From assembly GCA_938036435.1 (NCBI GenBank), contig CALHPU010000125.1:1-45192 (forward strand): a stretch of DNA of 45,192 nt. Direction: 5' to 3'. The notes below the pieces were generated by a model, which was not told where the DNA came from, did not search any database, and saw only the letters and a program-made list of their open reading frames with translations. Position numbers and translations under genes: made by a program. Position 1 is the stretch's first letter. Each line of letters begins with the position of its first letter. This DNA is from an uncultured Pirellulaceae bacterium. GTDB taxonomy: Bacteria; Planctomycetota; Planctomycetia; Pirellulales; Pirellulaceae. This document shows, piece by piece, positions 1 to 8,321 of this stretch.

Positions 1-2118
1 CGTGATGTCAGTTGTCTGCGAAAGCGTCAGCACACCTCTATTGACCGACAGAGAAACCTGCACCAGCGAGTCCGTTCCCGCCAGCGTATCGGTGACGCTG
101 ACTTCGGTTGACGTACCGCGGATGAAAGTCAACGTGCCGTCCTCGTTCAGCGATTGAGCTGCCGGAACGGTCTGCATTATCTCTATTGCGTTGTCGACGT
201 TGACCGCATCCCGCTCAAACGCTCCAGCGTCAAAGTCACCGTCACTGCGGCTAAAGCCTCGGGCGTCCGTTGAGGGCCCAGTTGCCACGCCGGGATCGAT
301 GCCAACGCTACCGGCCAGCAGTTCATGAGTTTGAACAGGGCCACCGTTGTCTGAAAGGGCTCCAAGTGCCAATCCCGTTTGATCAAGCAAATCGGAGCCG
401 TCGTAGCCGCTTCCTCCGACCGAGTCACCCGCATCGTCTCCGATGATATTGTTGCCTTGCGAGCTAACCGCACCAGAGATTTCGATGTCTGAACCAGCCC
501 TGTTATCAGCAATAATTGAATTGGAGACTCTTAAAACTGAGTCATTGTGAATTCCACCGCCAGAACTTGTTGCAAAATTGTCGGTAATAGTCACGTGACT
601 AAGATTCACGGAGCCTAGGTCAGCTTTTATTCCGCCACCGTCGTTGGCATCGTTCCCTGAAACAGTAACGTTGGTGAACGAATGAATTCCGCCAACGGTA
701 TAGATTCCGCCACCCTCGGATCCAGCAGAGTTGCCGGAAACGGTGACCTCTTGAAGAGTGCTCAAACTCGTCAGCGATAACGCGCCGCCGAGTACGTTGC
801 TTGTGTTTCCGGAAAACGTTGAATTGGTCGCTGTGAATCTGCCAGAAGCGTGGACTGCTCCTCCTGAGTTGGCAATATTGTTGGCTATGATGACGTTGTC
901 AACAAAGATCGACGTCCCCGTATCCCCAAGGATTCCACCGCCTTCCCCACTGCCATCACCAAAGGGGGCGACACCACCGGTAATCGTTAGATTGCGAAAC
1001 GTTGCTGTGCCGAAGAAACTGACCTGAAAGACGCGATCATTCAATCCGCTGGCATCAATGACAGTGCTGCCATCATCGGCACCGACGAACTCGACTTCGA
1101 AGAAGATGTCGAGATCACCAAGGCTGTCACTTCCGCTTAATGAGAGCAGATGGGTTCCCGATCCCAGTCTAATCGTGTTCACGCCGGAGGGCGTTCCATT
1201 GGCCGCGATTACTGCTTCGCGAAGTGAGATCCCATCACCACCATCGTTCGCAATCAGACTGTTGATGTCCGTCGTATCGCCATTGATTACGTCATCAAGC
1301 GTTGTGACCGAAACGGTTTGTAGTGTGCCCATCCAATTGGCTTGAGCGTCAACAGAGAAGACAACATCCGTCTCCACAAGCCCAATGGTGTACTCGAACT
1401 CCCAATCTCCGCCCAGCAACGAATTTCCCGTCAGGTCCGTGCTTGCGGCAACGTCCGCACCGGTAAGCTCGTTGAAACGATCGACGAAATCAATGCCTTC
1501 TTGGCTCCCGGCGACGTCACAGCCATAAAGCAGAATGTCTGCATCGCCCGTAAGGCCCGCTCGCCAGCTTGAAATTTGACTTTCATACTGATCAATATTG
1601 TTCGAGCCAAGTTCGGCCGATCCTAATTGGAGATTCGCTTCCTCTCCGTGGCCGATGATGTGAAGTGCACTATAAGTCTGGCCACTGTTGAGTCGTCGTG
1701 TAATTTCCTCGATACCGTTGGTCGCACCATCGAGCTCAAGAATCTCGTAGTTAACTCGAGACTCTTGTAGATCCGTAATCAGTTGATCGTAGTCCACAAT
1801 TCGTGAGTCAATCACGATCAGGTTGAGATCTTCGCTGGGAACCAACGCCGCAGGTTCTACGACAAATTCATCAGCCTCCTCGATCCCATCGTAAGCAAGG
1901 CTCAGTTCATCGATCTGCTCCATCGTGGCATCGAGCGACATTTCGATGTCGTGAGGTTCGCTTATATCCTGCGCAAGCACCCCCAAAGGCGAGGCATCAT
2001 AGAGGACCCTCTCTTCCAAACTCTGCAGGTTTACGTTAGCTCCAGAAGCCTTCTCTTCGGCCCGATTGGGCCAAAATTTAGTGAGGAAGTCATTGACGAT
2101 AATTAGTGGTTTCTTCAT
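1..2118 (-). CDS. Large surface protein, N-terminal part: DUF4347-like domain, CSLREA-like segment and right-handed beta-helix
   Basis: The frame is open from the ATG at 2118 to the window edge, so the C-terminus lies outside. There is no classical signal peptide; instead LEERVLYDASPLG sits at residues 34-46. Residues about 70-260 look like DUF4347, with HIIGHG (H153, H157) and LYGCDVA (C200). A CSLREA-like segment (ISLREAVIAAN) follows. Next come repeated short GGGI/NSTFSGN-type units typical of Pfam Beta_helix folds, closing with a DAGAFE element of the choice-of-anchor Q kind. The last readable part (NEDGTLTF, VSVTDTL, VSLSVNRG) resembles a cadherin/Ig-like repeat, so many more repeats probably follow. 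Expected to be exported and displayed on the surface as an adhesin or matrix protein. The export route is unknown; the LEERVLYD motif resembles LEPR-xLL N-termini of giant bacterial surface proteins. Confidence 0.85.
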   Translation of the reverse strand, partial: MKKPLIIVNDFLTKFWPNRAEEKASGANVNLQSLEERVLYDASPLGVLAQDISEPHDIEMSLDATMEQIDELSLAYDGIEEADEFVVEPAALVPSEDLNLIVIDSRIVDYDQLITDLQESRVNYEILELDGATNGIEEITRRLNSGQTYSALHIIGHGEEANLQLGSAELGSNNIDQYESQISSWRAGLTGDADILLYGCDVAGSQEGIDFVDRFNELTGADVAASTDLTGNSLLGGDWEFEYTIGLVETDVVFSVDAQANWMGTLQTVSVTTLDDVINGDTTDINSLIANDGGDGISLREAVIAANGTPSGVNTIRLGSGTHLLSLSGSDSLGDLDIFFEVEFVGADDGSTVIDASGLNDRVFQVSFFGTATFRNLTITGGVAPFGDGSGEGGGILGDTGTSIFVDNVIIANNIANSGGAVHASGRFTATNSTFSGNTSNVLGGALSLTSLSTLQEVTVSGNSAGSEGGGIYTVGGIHSFTNVTVSGNDANDGGGIKADLGSVNLSHVTITDNFATSSGGGIHNDSVLRVSNSIIADNRAGSDIEISGAVSSQGNNIIGDDAGDSVGGSGYDGSDLLDQTGLALGALSDNGGPVQTHELLAGSVGIDPGVATGPSTDARGFSRSDGDFDAGAFERDAVNVDNAIEIMQTVPAAQSLNEDGTLTFIRGTSTEVSVTDTLAGTDSLVQVSLSVNRGVLTLSQTTDIT

Positions 2119-2803
2119 GCAATTTCAGATGAAAAATTGACTGGCCAATAAGTTCAGGAAAAGCCCTGTACTTTGGATTGAATTCTTGGAGTAAATTCAA
2201 ATGGCCAACCTTTTAGTGAGGAGGACGCGACTAAGAGCAATTCACTCTTGAATTCGCCCTCGGTAAAGGTAGGTCGAAAAACAGCAAGAAACCAATAATT
2301 CACGTGGTTAAATCCCACGTTCGCGCGATGCGATTTCGCATCACGGCACGAGCAATCCGCTGGTAATTTCGTTTATTATCGGCAAACTTTGGCCAACTTG
2401 TTGGCAACTCAACAGATCACGCCGGTAAAGATATTTGCAGCAACTATGTGCATCTTGTTACCTTGGTGCACCTGACAATCATTACAAACGTCTCAACCTG
2501 AACGGATCTCTTTCGCCGTCCCTTTGGAGGCAAAAGAAAGGCTGTAGACGCGCGACAGTCGCTTCAAGGACTGAAAAAATATTTGCCGCTTCATGCTTAC
2601 TTTGGGTCGTACTGGCGCGTCGAAGCAACTTGTACAGAAATCTCTTCTGTAAGAAAAACCCCCGTTTTCCAGTAAATTGTCTGAAGAGAATCCGATTACC
2701 GACGAACCGATGGCTCGCAACCAACTGCCATGCCTTTCCTGCATCATGAATTTTTTGATACGTTGTAGACTACGATTTACTTACGAAATACGAGACAACA
2801 AAT
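2119..2803. other. 685-bp intergenic region between divergent genes
   Basis: I see no convincing gene here. The open frame at 2435-2749 has no Shine-Dalgarno sequence, no recognisable domain and an overlapping open frame on the other strand. The region should hold the promoters of the large surface protein (minus) and the AI-2E permease (plus), but no clear -35/-10 pair was found. Two adjacent small palindromes lie at 2302-2320 and 2327-2342. Confidence 0.6.
2302..2342. repeat. Two adjacent palindromes upstream of the large surface protein
   Basis: ACGTGG (2302-2307) pairs with CCACGT (2315-2320) across a 7-nt loop. Seven bases later GATGCGA (2327-2333) pairs perfectly with TCGCATC (2336-2342) across a 2-nt gap. 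No T-run follows on either strand, so these are not obvious terminators. They could be operator-like sites or leader hairpins of the minus-strand gene that starts about 190 bases away. Function unknown. Confidence 0.4.
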
Positions 2804-4465
2804 ATGGCGTCCCCCAAAAAGCCAACCGGAACTAGTCAGCCCACAAATTCAACGCAGGTCGAATCGACCGCTGGCGAGGCAGACGATACCGAACCGACTG
2901 TTGAAGCTGTCGCCAAAAGTAAGCCCGTTGAAGCGACCGACGTAGACCAGCAGCATCCAGCCGATCAAGTAAATGCCGGATCCTCGCCGGCGCGGTACAT
3001 CTCGTTTGTGTTTTTACTGGGCGTGATTGGTTTGGTCAGCGTCATCTTTTACTGGGTGATGGCCAAATTTATTATTCCACTGTTTCTCGCGGCATTGTTG
3101 GTCGTCATTTTTCGCCCCGTTCATCGTTGGATTCTGGATAAAACGGGCGGTCGTGAACAAGTGGCCGCCGCACTAACGACGCTTTCTATTCTGCTGGCCG
3201 TGCTGGTGCCGTTGGCGCTTCTCCTGATGATGGCAGCTGCCGAAAGCCGCGACGTCTTCAATCAATTTAGCTCCTCCAAAATCCTACAGGACATCCAAAC
3301 AGCGCGTCATAAAATGAATCTTGACCTGCCCAACGCAGACCAAGTTAGAGACATTGACGAGCGCCTGCGTACGTTGCAACTGGCCGACACTGCCGAATTC
3401 GAGAAACTAAAATCACATGGCACCAATCTATTCGAGATCTCACAATCCGCTGAGCAAATTGCTGAAGAACAGAATCTTCAACCGCCCGGCAATGATGACA
3501 CTCTCGCCGATCAAAACGAGTCACCCGACGAAGCCAATAACACTACCAAACCGACCAGTCGCGAAGAAAAATGGAATGCATTTTCCAGTCGTCTTGTTGG
3601 CCTCCGCGCTTTACAGAGGACGCTAGTGTCTGACATGGACGCAAGCTCGGACGAATTTAACTCCGGACTGCACGACTACCAAGCTTTGCTGAACGAGTCT
3701 CAGCAAACGTTTGCTCAGTTTAAATACGACCTTTTGGGCGGGAAGACCCGAGCGTTTGCCATTGAATTACTTAATCCGACCGAAGAAAGACTGCGAAAGT
3801 ACTCTGACGAGGGCCGTCATTTCCTCCAAAAACGTGTTGTCGAATTTGGTGGCGTTGCTGGCTCAATTATCGGCAGTCTGGTCATCGGCACGGCCATCAT
3901 GCTGATCAGCCTCTACTTCTTTTTGCTCGACGGTCCTGCGATGGTTGAATCCTTCAAGGGTCTCTCACCATTGGAAGACGAACATGAACAGGAATTGGTG
4001 GCAGAATTCGGACGCGTCAGCCGCGCTGTTGTAGTAGCGACCTTGCTGTCTGCGTTAATCCAAGGCCTGCTGGCGGGAGTCGGGTTCTACTTCGTCGGTT
4101 TGGAGTCGATCTTTTTGCTCACGCTACTTTCGGCTGTGTTGGCGATGGTTCCGTTTGTGGGAGCGGCTGCCGTCTGGATCCCCTGCAGTTTGTACCTGTA
4201 CTTCTTCACCAACAATCTACCTGCCGCGATCGGGCTGGCGATCTACGGAGTGGCCGTGATTTCGATGGCAGACAACTTTATCAAACCGTACATTTTGCAC
4301 GGCGAAACCAACCTGCACCCTTTACTGGCGTTATTGAGCGTGATTGGCGGCGTGGCGGCACTGGGGCCAATTGGCATCTTGATCGGCCCAATGGTTGTCG
4401 TGTTTTTGCAGACTTTACTGAAGATCTTGCAACGCGAATTATCCCTGATGGAGGGAACGACTTAA
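2804..4465 (+). CDS. AI-2E family transporter-like permease with enlarged soluble insert
   Basis: A 553-residue inner-membrane protein of the AI-2E/UPF0118 family (PF01594). Members export small molecules or run ion antiport, and the substrate cannot be told from sequence. Residues 1-60 are polar, Thr/Glu/Pro-rich and probably disordered. Membrane spans follow at about 65-104 and 120-146. The family's C-terminal core is clear: FGRVSRAVVVATLLSALIQG, the MVPFVGA stretch, ISMADNFIKPYIL and LGPIGILIGPMVV. The loop between the N-terminal spans and the core runs from about residue 150 to 345 and is rich in Glu, Gln and Asp. It is much longer than in typical 350-residue members. The start at ATG 2804 follows an A/T-rich stretch without a strong Shine-Dalgarno sequence. 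It stands alone between divergent and convergent neighbours. Confidence 0.88.
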   Translation: MASPKKPTGTSQPTNSTQVESTAGEADDTEPTVEAVAKSKPVEATDVDQQHPADQVNAGSSPARYISFVFLLGVIGLVSVIFYWVMAKFIIPLFLAALLVVIFRPVHRWILDKTGGREQVAAALTTLSILLAVLVPLALLLMMAAAESRDVFNQFSSSKILQDIQTARHKMNLDLPNADQVRDIDERLRTLQLADTAEFEKLKSHGTNLFEISQSAEQIAEEQNLQPPGNDDTLADQNESPDEANNTTKPTSREEKWNAFSSRLVGLRALQRTLVSDMDASSDEFNSGLHDYQALLNESQQTFAQFKYDLLGGKTRAFAIELLNPTEERLRKYSDEGRHFLQKRVVEFGGVAGSIIGSLVIGTAIMLISLYFFLLDGPAMVESFKGLSPLEDEHEQELVAEFGRVSRAVVVATLLSALIQGLLAGVGFYFVGLESIFLLTLLSAVLAMVPFVGAAAVWIPCSLYLYFFTNNLPAAIGLAIYGVAVISMADNFIKPYILHGETNLHPLLALLSVIGGVAALGPIGILIGPMVVVFLQTLLKILQRELSLMEGTT

Positions 4466-4547
4466 GTCGCCAAAGTCACCACCGTTGTGTTTCAGCTCAA
4501 AAGTTGGATAAGCATCCTGCTTGCCACCATATAACCGCATACCACTT

Positions 4548-4564
4548 GCAAACCGGAAGTTTGC
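4548..4564. terminator. Weak hairpin between convergent genes
   Basis: GCAAAC (4548-4553) and GTTTGC (4559-4564) form a 6-bp stem with a 5-nt loop, followed by GTTTCT. It sits in the 171-bp gap between the convergent AI-2E permease and the pseudouridine synthase. The T-run is poor, so termination is only a guess from position. Confidence 0.3.
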
Positions 4565-4636
4565 GTTTCTAAATTCATGCCCGACGGAGCAATGTTCATT
4601 GGCGATAATTAGTCGTATCTCGCGATGGCCTTGCCG

Positions 4637-5563
4637 CTATTCTTCCAGCGGTTGAGGACGAAACTTTTTCATTCCAATGGGCACCGGCGAATCGAAGACC
4701 ATTGCAGCCGCGCTTTCGGGATGTAGAAACTCTAGTCGGTGTCCGTGCAGTGCCATCCGACGTTTGTGCCAGTTGCGATGCTGCGACTTACCTTTACCGT
4801 AGCGTGGGTCTCCTAGCACTGGATGTCCCGCATCAGCCAAGTGCACGCGCATCTGATGTCGACGCGCTGTAATCAGTTTCAGTTCAACAATGGTTGTATC
4901 CAACTTTTCACGGATCACTCGATATCCAGTCGTCGCCAACTGCCCTTCGTCCTTTCCGTAGACGGTGTACTGATCCAAATTACTAGCCGTCGCCAAGCGA
5001 CTTTCCAATCGCCCCTCAGCCTTGCTCATGTTGCCGTTAACGATTGCAGTAAACATACGAGTCGGAGCGTTGTCAGCGAACTGAGCCTGCAACAGTCCGG
5101 CGCCAACTTCTGATTTAGCGAACACCAACAAACCACTAGCCTCACGATCAAGTCGATGGACGACAAAACATTCACGACCGCGGCGCGAATGATTTAGGTA
5201 AAGCTTCAACCGTTCCAACAGCGTGTTCCCGCCGGACTTTTCGGTTGGCACCGTCAGTATGCCAGCAGACTTATTGACCACTACGATCCAAGAGTCCTCA
5301 AATACCACATCGAATGTGCGATCCTTCCAAGCCTTAGGCGGTTCGGGGTAACCAGCGTCCGGATTAAAGCTGACCTCGACGACATCGCCATCGCTGACAC
5401 GAAAGAAACTGTCCTTGCAGAGTTTTCCATTGACCTTGACGCAGCTGTTACCAAACAACGAAGTGACTTTACTGCGCGATAGTTGAGTTAAATCACGTAC
5501 GATGTGGTCCGCGCGGAACGCTTGATCTCCGGTGACGGTATGCGAATGAGACTGCTTGGGCAT
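4637..5563 (-). CDS. RluA-family pseudouridine synthase
   Basis: A 308-residue RNA pseudouridine synthase. It isomerises specific uridines in rRNA or tRNA; the target site cannot be assigned. An S4 RNA-binding domain is visible at about residues 17-65 (SRSKVTSLF, VKVNGK, VSDGDVVEV). The catalytic signature HRLDREASGLLVFAK lies at 136-150, with D139 as the expected nucleophile. RRHQMRVHLADAGHPVLGD near the C-terminus is the usual RluA motif III. It is the last gene of a minus-strand run with dapB, a small CxxC gene and a phosphatase, 66 bp after the phosphatase stop. Length and motifs are normal for RluA/RluD-type enzymes. Confidence 0.93.
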   Translation of the reverse strand: MPKQSHSHTVTGDQAFRADHIVRDLTQLSRSKVTSLFGNSCVKVNGKLCKDSFFRVSDGDVVEVSFNPDAGYPEPPKAWKDRTFDVVFEDSWIVVVNKSAGILTVPTEKSGGNTLLERLKLYLNHSRRGRECFVVHRLDREASGLLVFAKSEVGAGLLQAQFADNAPTRMFTAIVNGNMSKAEGRLESRLATASNLDQYTVYGKDEGQLATTGYRVIREKLDTTIVELKLITARRHQMRVHLADAGHPVLGDPRYGKGKSQHRNWHKRRMALHGHRLEFLHPESAAAMVFDSPVPIGMKKFRPQPLEE

Positions 5564-5629
5564 AAATTCGTTTTCGTTAACGTGGATGTGTTTTCACAAG
5601 GCTAATGTCGGTCGTGGATGCTTCTCACC

Positions 5630-6454
5630 TCAATCCACCTGAGAATCCGCAGGCTTATATTGAGAGACGATTTTCAGCATCGCCTGATGCAGTGGTCCGT
5701 TGGTCGCCAACACCGAAGACCTGTCCAAAGGCAAGTCATCGCCGAGGCAGGTCGTGACGGTGCCACCGGCCTCTTCGACAAATAAACGCCCCGCCGCGAA
5801 GTCCCAAGGCGAGAGAGTATACTCGAAAAACGCGCCAAATCTTCCTAAACCAACATGAATCAGGTCCAATGCAGCGGTGCCAAAACGTCTGATGCCGTAA
5901 ATGTCTTCTTCGAACAGTTGTCCGACGCTATTTAACGTCGCCTGCATCATCTCCCCACGATCGTAGTAGAAACCAACGCCTACCATCGTTTGGCGAAGGG
6001 CATCATGCTGGTTGACGTGAGCGCGTTTGCCATCGACCCAAGCGCCGAGCCCTCGGCCACACTCGTAAACGTGGCCTCGAGCCACATCGATCACGATTCC
6101 GTATTGGGCGATGCCGTCGTGATAGTAAGCTACCGAAACAGCGAAGTGGGGAATGCCGTGGGCGAAATTATTGGTTCCGTCCAACGGATCAATCACCCAA
6201 AGATGCTCGGCGCTGATTGATTGGCTGTATGCTTCTTCGGCGAGAAAGCTGTGATTGGGGAACGTTGACCTGATTGCGTCCACGATCGCTTTTTCTGCCT
6301 CGACGTCAGCCGCCGTGACCAGCCCCTCCGATTTTGCATCGGACGTTTTGTCGGTGATGCCTGCAGAGGCTAGATCCGCGAAGTACGCCTCAACGACTTT
6401 AGCGCCAGCTTGGGCAGCAACGCGACCAACCTGCGAAATCGTGTCTTCAAACAT
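5630..6454 (-). CDS. Inositol-1-monophosphatase family phosphatase (SuhB-like)
   Basis: A 274-residue Mg2+-dependent phosphatase of the IMPase superfamily. The metal-binding motifs are complete: E73/E74 in LAEEAYS, DPLDGTNNF at 89-97 and SPWDFAAG at about 216. The GTNNFAHGIPHFAVS context fits the inositol monophosphatase branch rather than the histidinol-phosphatase type encoded at 9347. The substrate could be inositol phosphate or another sugar phosphate. It lies between a small CxxC protein gene and the pseudouridine synthase. A large palindrome (6475-6534) separates it from the upstream gene, so it may have its own promoter or depend on read-through. Confidence 0.92.
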   Translation of the reverse strand: MFEDTISQVGRVAAQAGAKVVEAYFADLASAGITDKTSDAKSEGLVTAADVEAEKAIVDAIRSTFPNHSFLAEEAYSQSISAEHLWVIDPLDGTNNFAHGIPHFAVSVAYYHDGIAQYGIVIDVARGHVYECGRGLGAWVDGKRAHVNQHDALRQTMVGVGFYYDRGEMMQATLNSVGQLFEEDIYGIRRFGTAALDLIHVGLGRFGAFFEYTLSPWDFAAGRLFVEEAGGTVTTCLGDDLPLDRSSVLATNGPLHQAMLKIVSQYKPADSQVD

Positions 6455-6474
6455 TGATAATTTTCTTTTAGATA

Positions 6475-6534
6475 ATCGTAGTACAAGCGTCCCGCTTGCT
6501 TATCACCTCGCAAGCGGGACGCTTACACTACGAT
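6475..6534. repeat. 60-bp near-perfect palindrome overlapping a gene end
   Basis: The arms are ATCGTAGT + 2 mismatched bases + AAGCGTCCCGCTTGC (6475-6499) and the mirror image at 6510-6534, around a 10-nt loop. The right arm supplies the TAG stop codon (6528-6530) and the last codons of the small CxxC protein. No T-run follows on the minus strand. The size and GC-rich core resemble REP/PALE-type dispersed palindromes. It may also stabilise the 3' end of the upstream message. Confidence 0.85.
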
Positions 6535-6896
6535 CGATTCTTTAGTTGTTCGATCACTTCAGGCAAAGGGAACTCCAAGATCGACGTGTCCTGCATTTGT
6601 TTGATCTCGGACAGACGCCGATAACCACGCGTCACCAATGTCTCACGCCGCGCGACATACTCAGGATCGAGGGTCGCTTTGGAAAACTCACCTTCAACCA
6701 CAACAGGATCAAAATCGGCATCGACGATGAACTGAGCCAATGCCGGATTGCATCGGATATGTCTTTCGGGCGTTGAATGCAGCATCTCCGGATCGACCAA
6801 GCCAATCACATACCGCAAATAAAGATCACTGTGAGTCACGTTGGCAACGTCCTCGCCACAAACGGCACACAAATATCCCTCGTCACATTTCGCCAT
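6528..6896 (-). CDS. Conserved hypothetical protein with an N-terminal CxxC
   Basis: A 122-residue soluble protein with a CAVCGEDV zinc-knuckle-like start (C10, C13), then SDLYLRYVIG, PERHIRCNPALAQFIV and a C-terminal REXLVTRGYRRL helix. I recognise the overall pattern as a conserved uncharacterised planctomycete protein, but I know no function. A third Cys lies in HIRCNPALA, so a metal site is possible. It is the second gene of the dapB run, 44 bp after dapB. Its last codons and stop are formed by the palindrome at 6475-6534, so the very C-terminus may vary between strains. Confidence 0.75.
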   Translation of the reverse strand: MAKCDEGYLCAVCGEDVANVTHSDLYLRYVIGLVDPEMLHSTPERHIRCNPALAQFIVDADFDPVVVEGEFSKATLDPEYVARRETLVTRGYRRLSEIKQMQDTSILEFPLPEVIEQLKNRS

Positions 6897-6940
6897 GCTC
6901 TGGTACGCCTAATGCATATCTACGACGCGCAACCCTACTG

Positions 6941-7732
6941 CTAATTCAAATCCAGCACGTCATACATAGAGTAAATTCCGGGAGATTGTTTGACCACAAA
7001 CTTCGCAGCCTCCAACGCGCCACTAGCGTAGCAGTCTCGATTGGATGCACCCACCTTTAATTCAATCGTTTCGCCAAGCATTCCAAATACGATAGTATGC
7101 TCGCCATAGTTATCGCCTGTACGAACGGCGTGATAGCCAATTTCGTCGTGAGGACGCGCTCCGACCATGCCCTCGCGTCCGTGGCGATGGCCTGCAATAC
7201 CCATCGCGTCAGCAGCAATCTGGCCAAACCGCAAAGCCGTTCCGCTGGGGGAATCGGCTTTGAACCGATGATGGCGTTCAATGATTTCGACATCGACTCC
7301 GGTCGAGTGATCTTTGAGCGCCTTGCCGGCGATCTCCGTCAGCTTCATCGTCAGGTTGACTGCCATACTCATACTGGGAGCCCACACGATCGGAATGACC
7401 TTCGATGCCGCTTGAAGTGCCGCCTCATGCTGCGGTTCAAGTCCGGTCGTCGCCATCACCAGTGGCGTCTTTGTCCGAGCGCAATATTCAATCGCCTTTT
7501 CTGCTCCTGCAGCGGTCGAAAAATCGATCACCACTTCGCAATCCTCATACGCCTCGCTTATTGGTAGACCGATCGGTCCAACACCACTAACGTCACCGGC
7601 GTCTTGGCCCAATTTGGGATGGCCGGCGGCTTCAACTGCGCCCGACAACTCAAGATCGGCGTCCTGATTACCAAGGTCGACTAGCCTCTGGCCCATGCGC
7701 CCCGCGGCGCCACTGATCGCAAGTTTCGTCAT
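6941..7732 (-). CDS. dapB: 4-hydroxy-tetrahydrodipicolinate reductase
   Basis: A 263-residue enzyme of the diaminopimelate/lysine pathway that reduces hydroxytetrahydrodipicolinate with NAD(P)H. The Rossmann nucleotide motif GAAGRMGQRL is at residues 8-17 and DFSTAAG at 70-76. The family signature ERHHRFKADSPSGTAL spans 152-167, with H154/H155 and K158 as the expected catalytic residues. Length is normal (E. coli DapB is about 273). The start is the ATG at 7732. It heads a minus-strand run with a small CxxC gene, an IMPase-like gene and an RluA-type gene. That grouping is not an obvious pathway and probably reflects a shared housekeeping transcript. Confidence 0.96.
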   Translation of the reverse strand: MTKLAISGAAGRMGQRLVDLGNQDADLELSGAVEAAGHPKLGQDAGDVSGVGPIGLPISEAYEDCEVVIDFSTAAGAEKAIEYCARTKTPLVMATTGLEPQHEAALQAASKVIPIVWAPSMSMAVNLTMKLTEIAGKALKDHSTGVDVEIIERHHRFKADSPSGTALRFGQIAADAMGIAGHRHGREGMVGARPHDEIGYHAVRTGDNYGEHTIVFGMLGETIELKVGASNRDCYASGALEAAKFVVKQSPGIYSMYDVLDLN

Positions 7733-8011
7733 GCTCTAGGATTCACTTTTTCAGAAATAGCTGGCTGTTTCATAAAGATGTCCAATATCCTCATCACAAT
7801 TCTCAAATTGCTCGAACCATCACACAACTTTGACAAACACAAGTTATCCGAAGCAGCCACGTCTTTGGAGGCCCTCGGCCCGACTTTCCCCTTGTCCAGC
7901 ATCCGGCCAACGAAACAGACCACTTGCGGAAACTAAATACTCGTTAAAGACTTCCAACAGCGCCATAAACCACGCTTAATCATCGTAATTTACCATTTGC
8001 GCCCGTATTTT

Positions 8012-8041
8012 TTGGGAAAATCTGAAACAAGCGTTTAAGAT
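8012..8041 (+). promoter_or_regulatory. Candidate sigma70-type promoter for the dksA-lspA-hisN run
   Basis: TTGGGA (8012-8017) and TAAGAT (8036-8041) are separated by 18 bp, with 4 of 6 matches in each hexamer. The predicted start site near 8048 falls just before the first base of the structured leader at 8050. Together they suggest a leader of about 270 nt before the ATG at 8322. Confidence 0.4.
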
Positions 8042-8047
8042 TGCCCG

Positions 8048-8165
8048 TAACTAAGTGGGTAAAAACGTAGTTAAACAGGGGATTAGCCGTGCTAAGGGGG
8101 AACAGCAGTTGGCTTCCTTGGACGCGAACATGCCTCTAACCACCGTACTTATGAGCACTTAGGAA
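8048..8165 (+). ncRNA. Candidate structured leader or small RNA upstream of the dksA-like gene
   Basis: CTAAGTG (8051-8057) is complementary to CACTTAG (8155-8161) and closes a domain of about 110 nt. Inside, GTTA...GGGG can pair with CCTC...TAAC, and TTAGC-CGT-GCTAA forms a perfect small hairpin, followed by AAGG/CCTT. I do not recognise a known riboswitch, 6S, SRP or RNase P core. It could be a cis-regulatory leader or an independent RNA. Call based only on hand pairing. Confidence 0.3.
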
Positions 8166-8321
8166 AAACCAACCCAACTCCATGACGTGTTTTGTTTGAC
8201 GGCAGCTATGTCGGTTTTTAGAATGTGCGACCGCGAGGTAAGAGGCGGCACCCTTCGGGGCTCCATAACGAGACTCCGACAAACAACCGTTTGAGACGGA
8301 AGAAAAAGAAAGAGAGTTAAC

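Larger units (their letters stand above)
7733..8321. other. 589-bp region without a protein gene between divergent dapB and dksA-like genes
   Basis: Short open frames here (for example 7729-7923 minus) lack domains and ribosome sites. The right half holds a promoter-like pair at 8012-8041 and a stretch with several complementary segments (8048-8165), so most of it is probably regulatory leader for the plus-strand operon. The left part should contain the dapB promoter, which I could not identify. Confidence 0.6.

Noticed and set aside
2435..2749. 104-residue plus-strand frame as a gene
   Set aside because: No ribosome site, no domain, Arg/Cys-rich random composition, and overlapping minus frames of similar length.
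7729..7923. 64-residue minus-strand frame before dapB
   Set aside because: It overlaps the dapB start by 4 bases but has no ribosome site and no recognisable sequence pattern.
8048..8165. Known RNA (6S, SRP RNA, RNase P, tmRNA) in the dksA leader
   Set aside because: None of the conserved cores that I can recall was found; kept only as an unclassified structured region.
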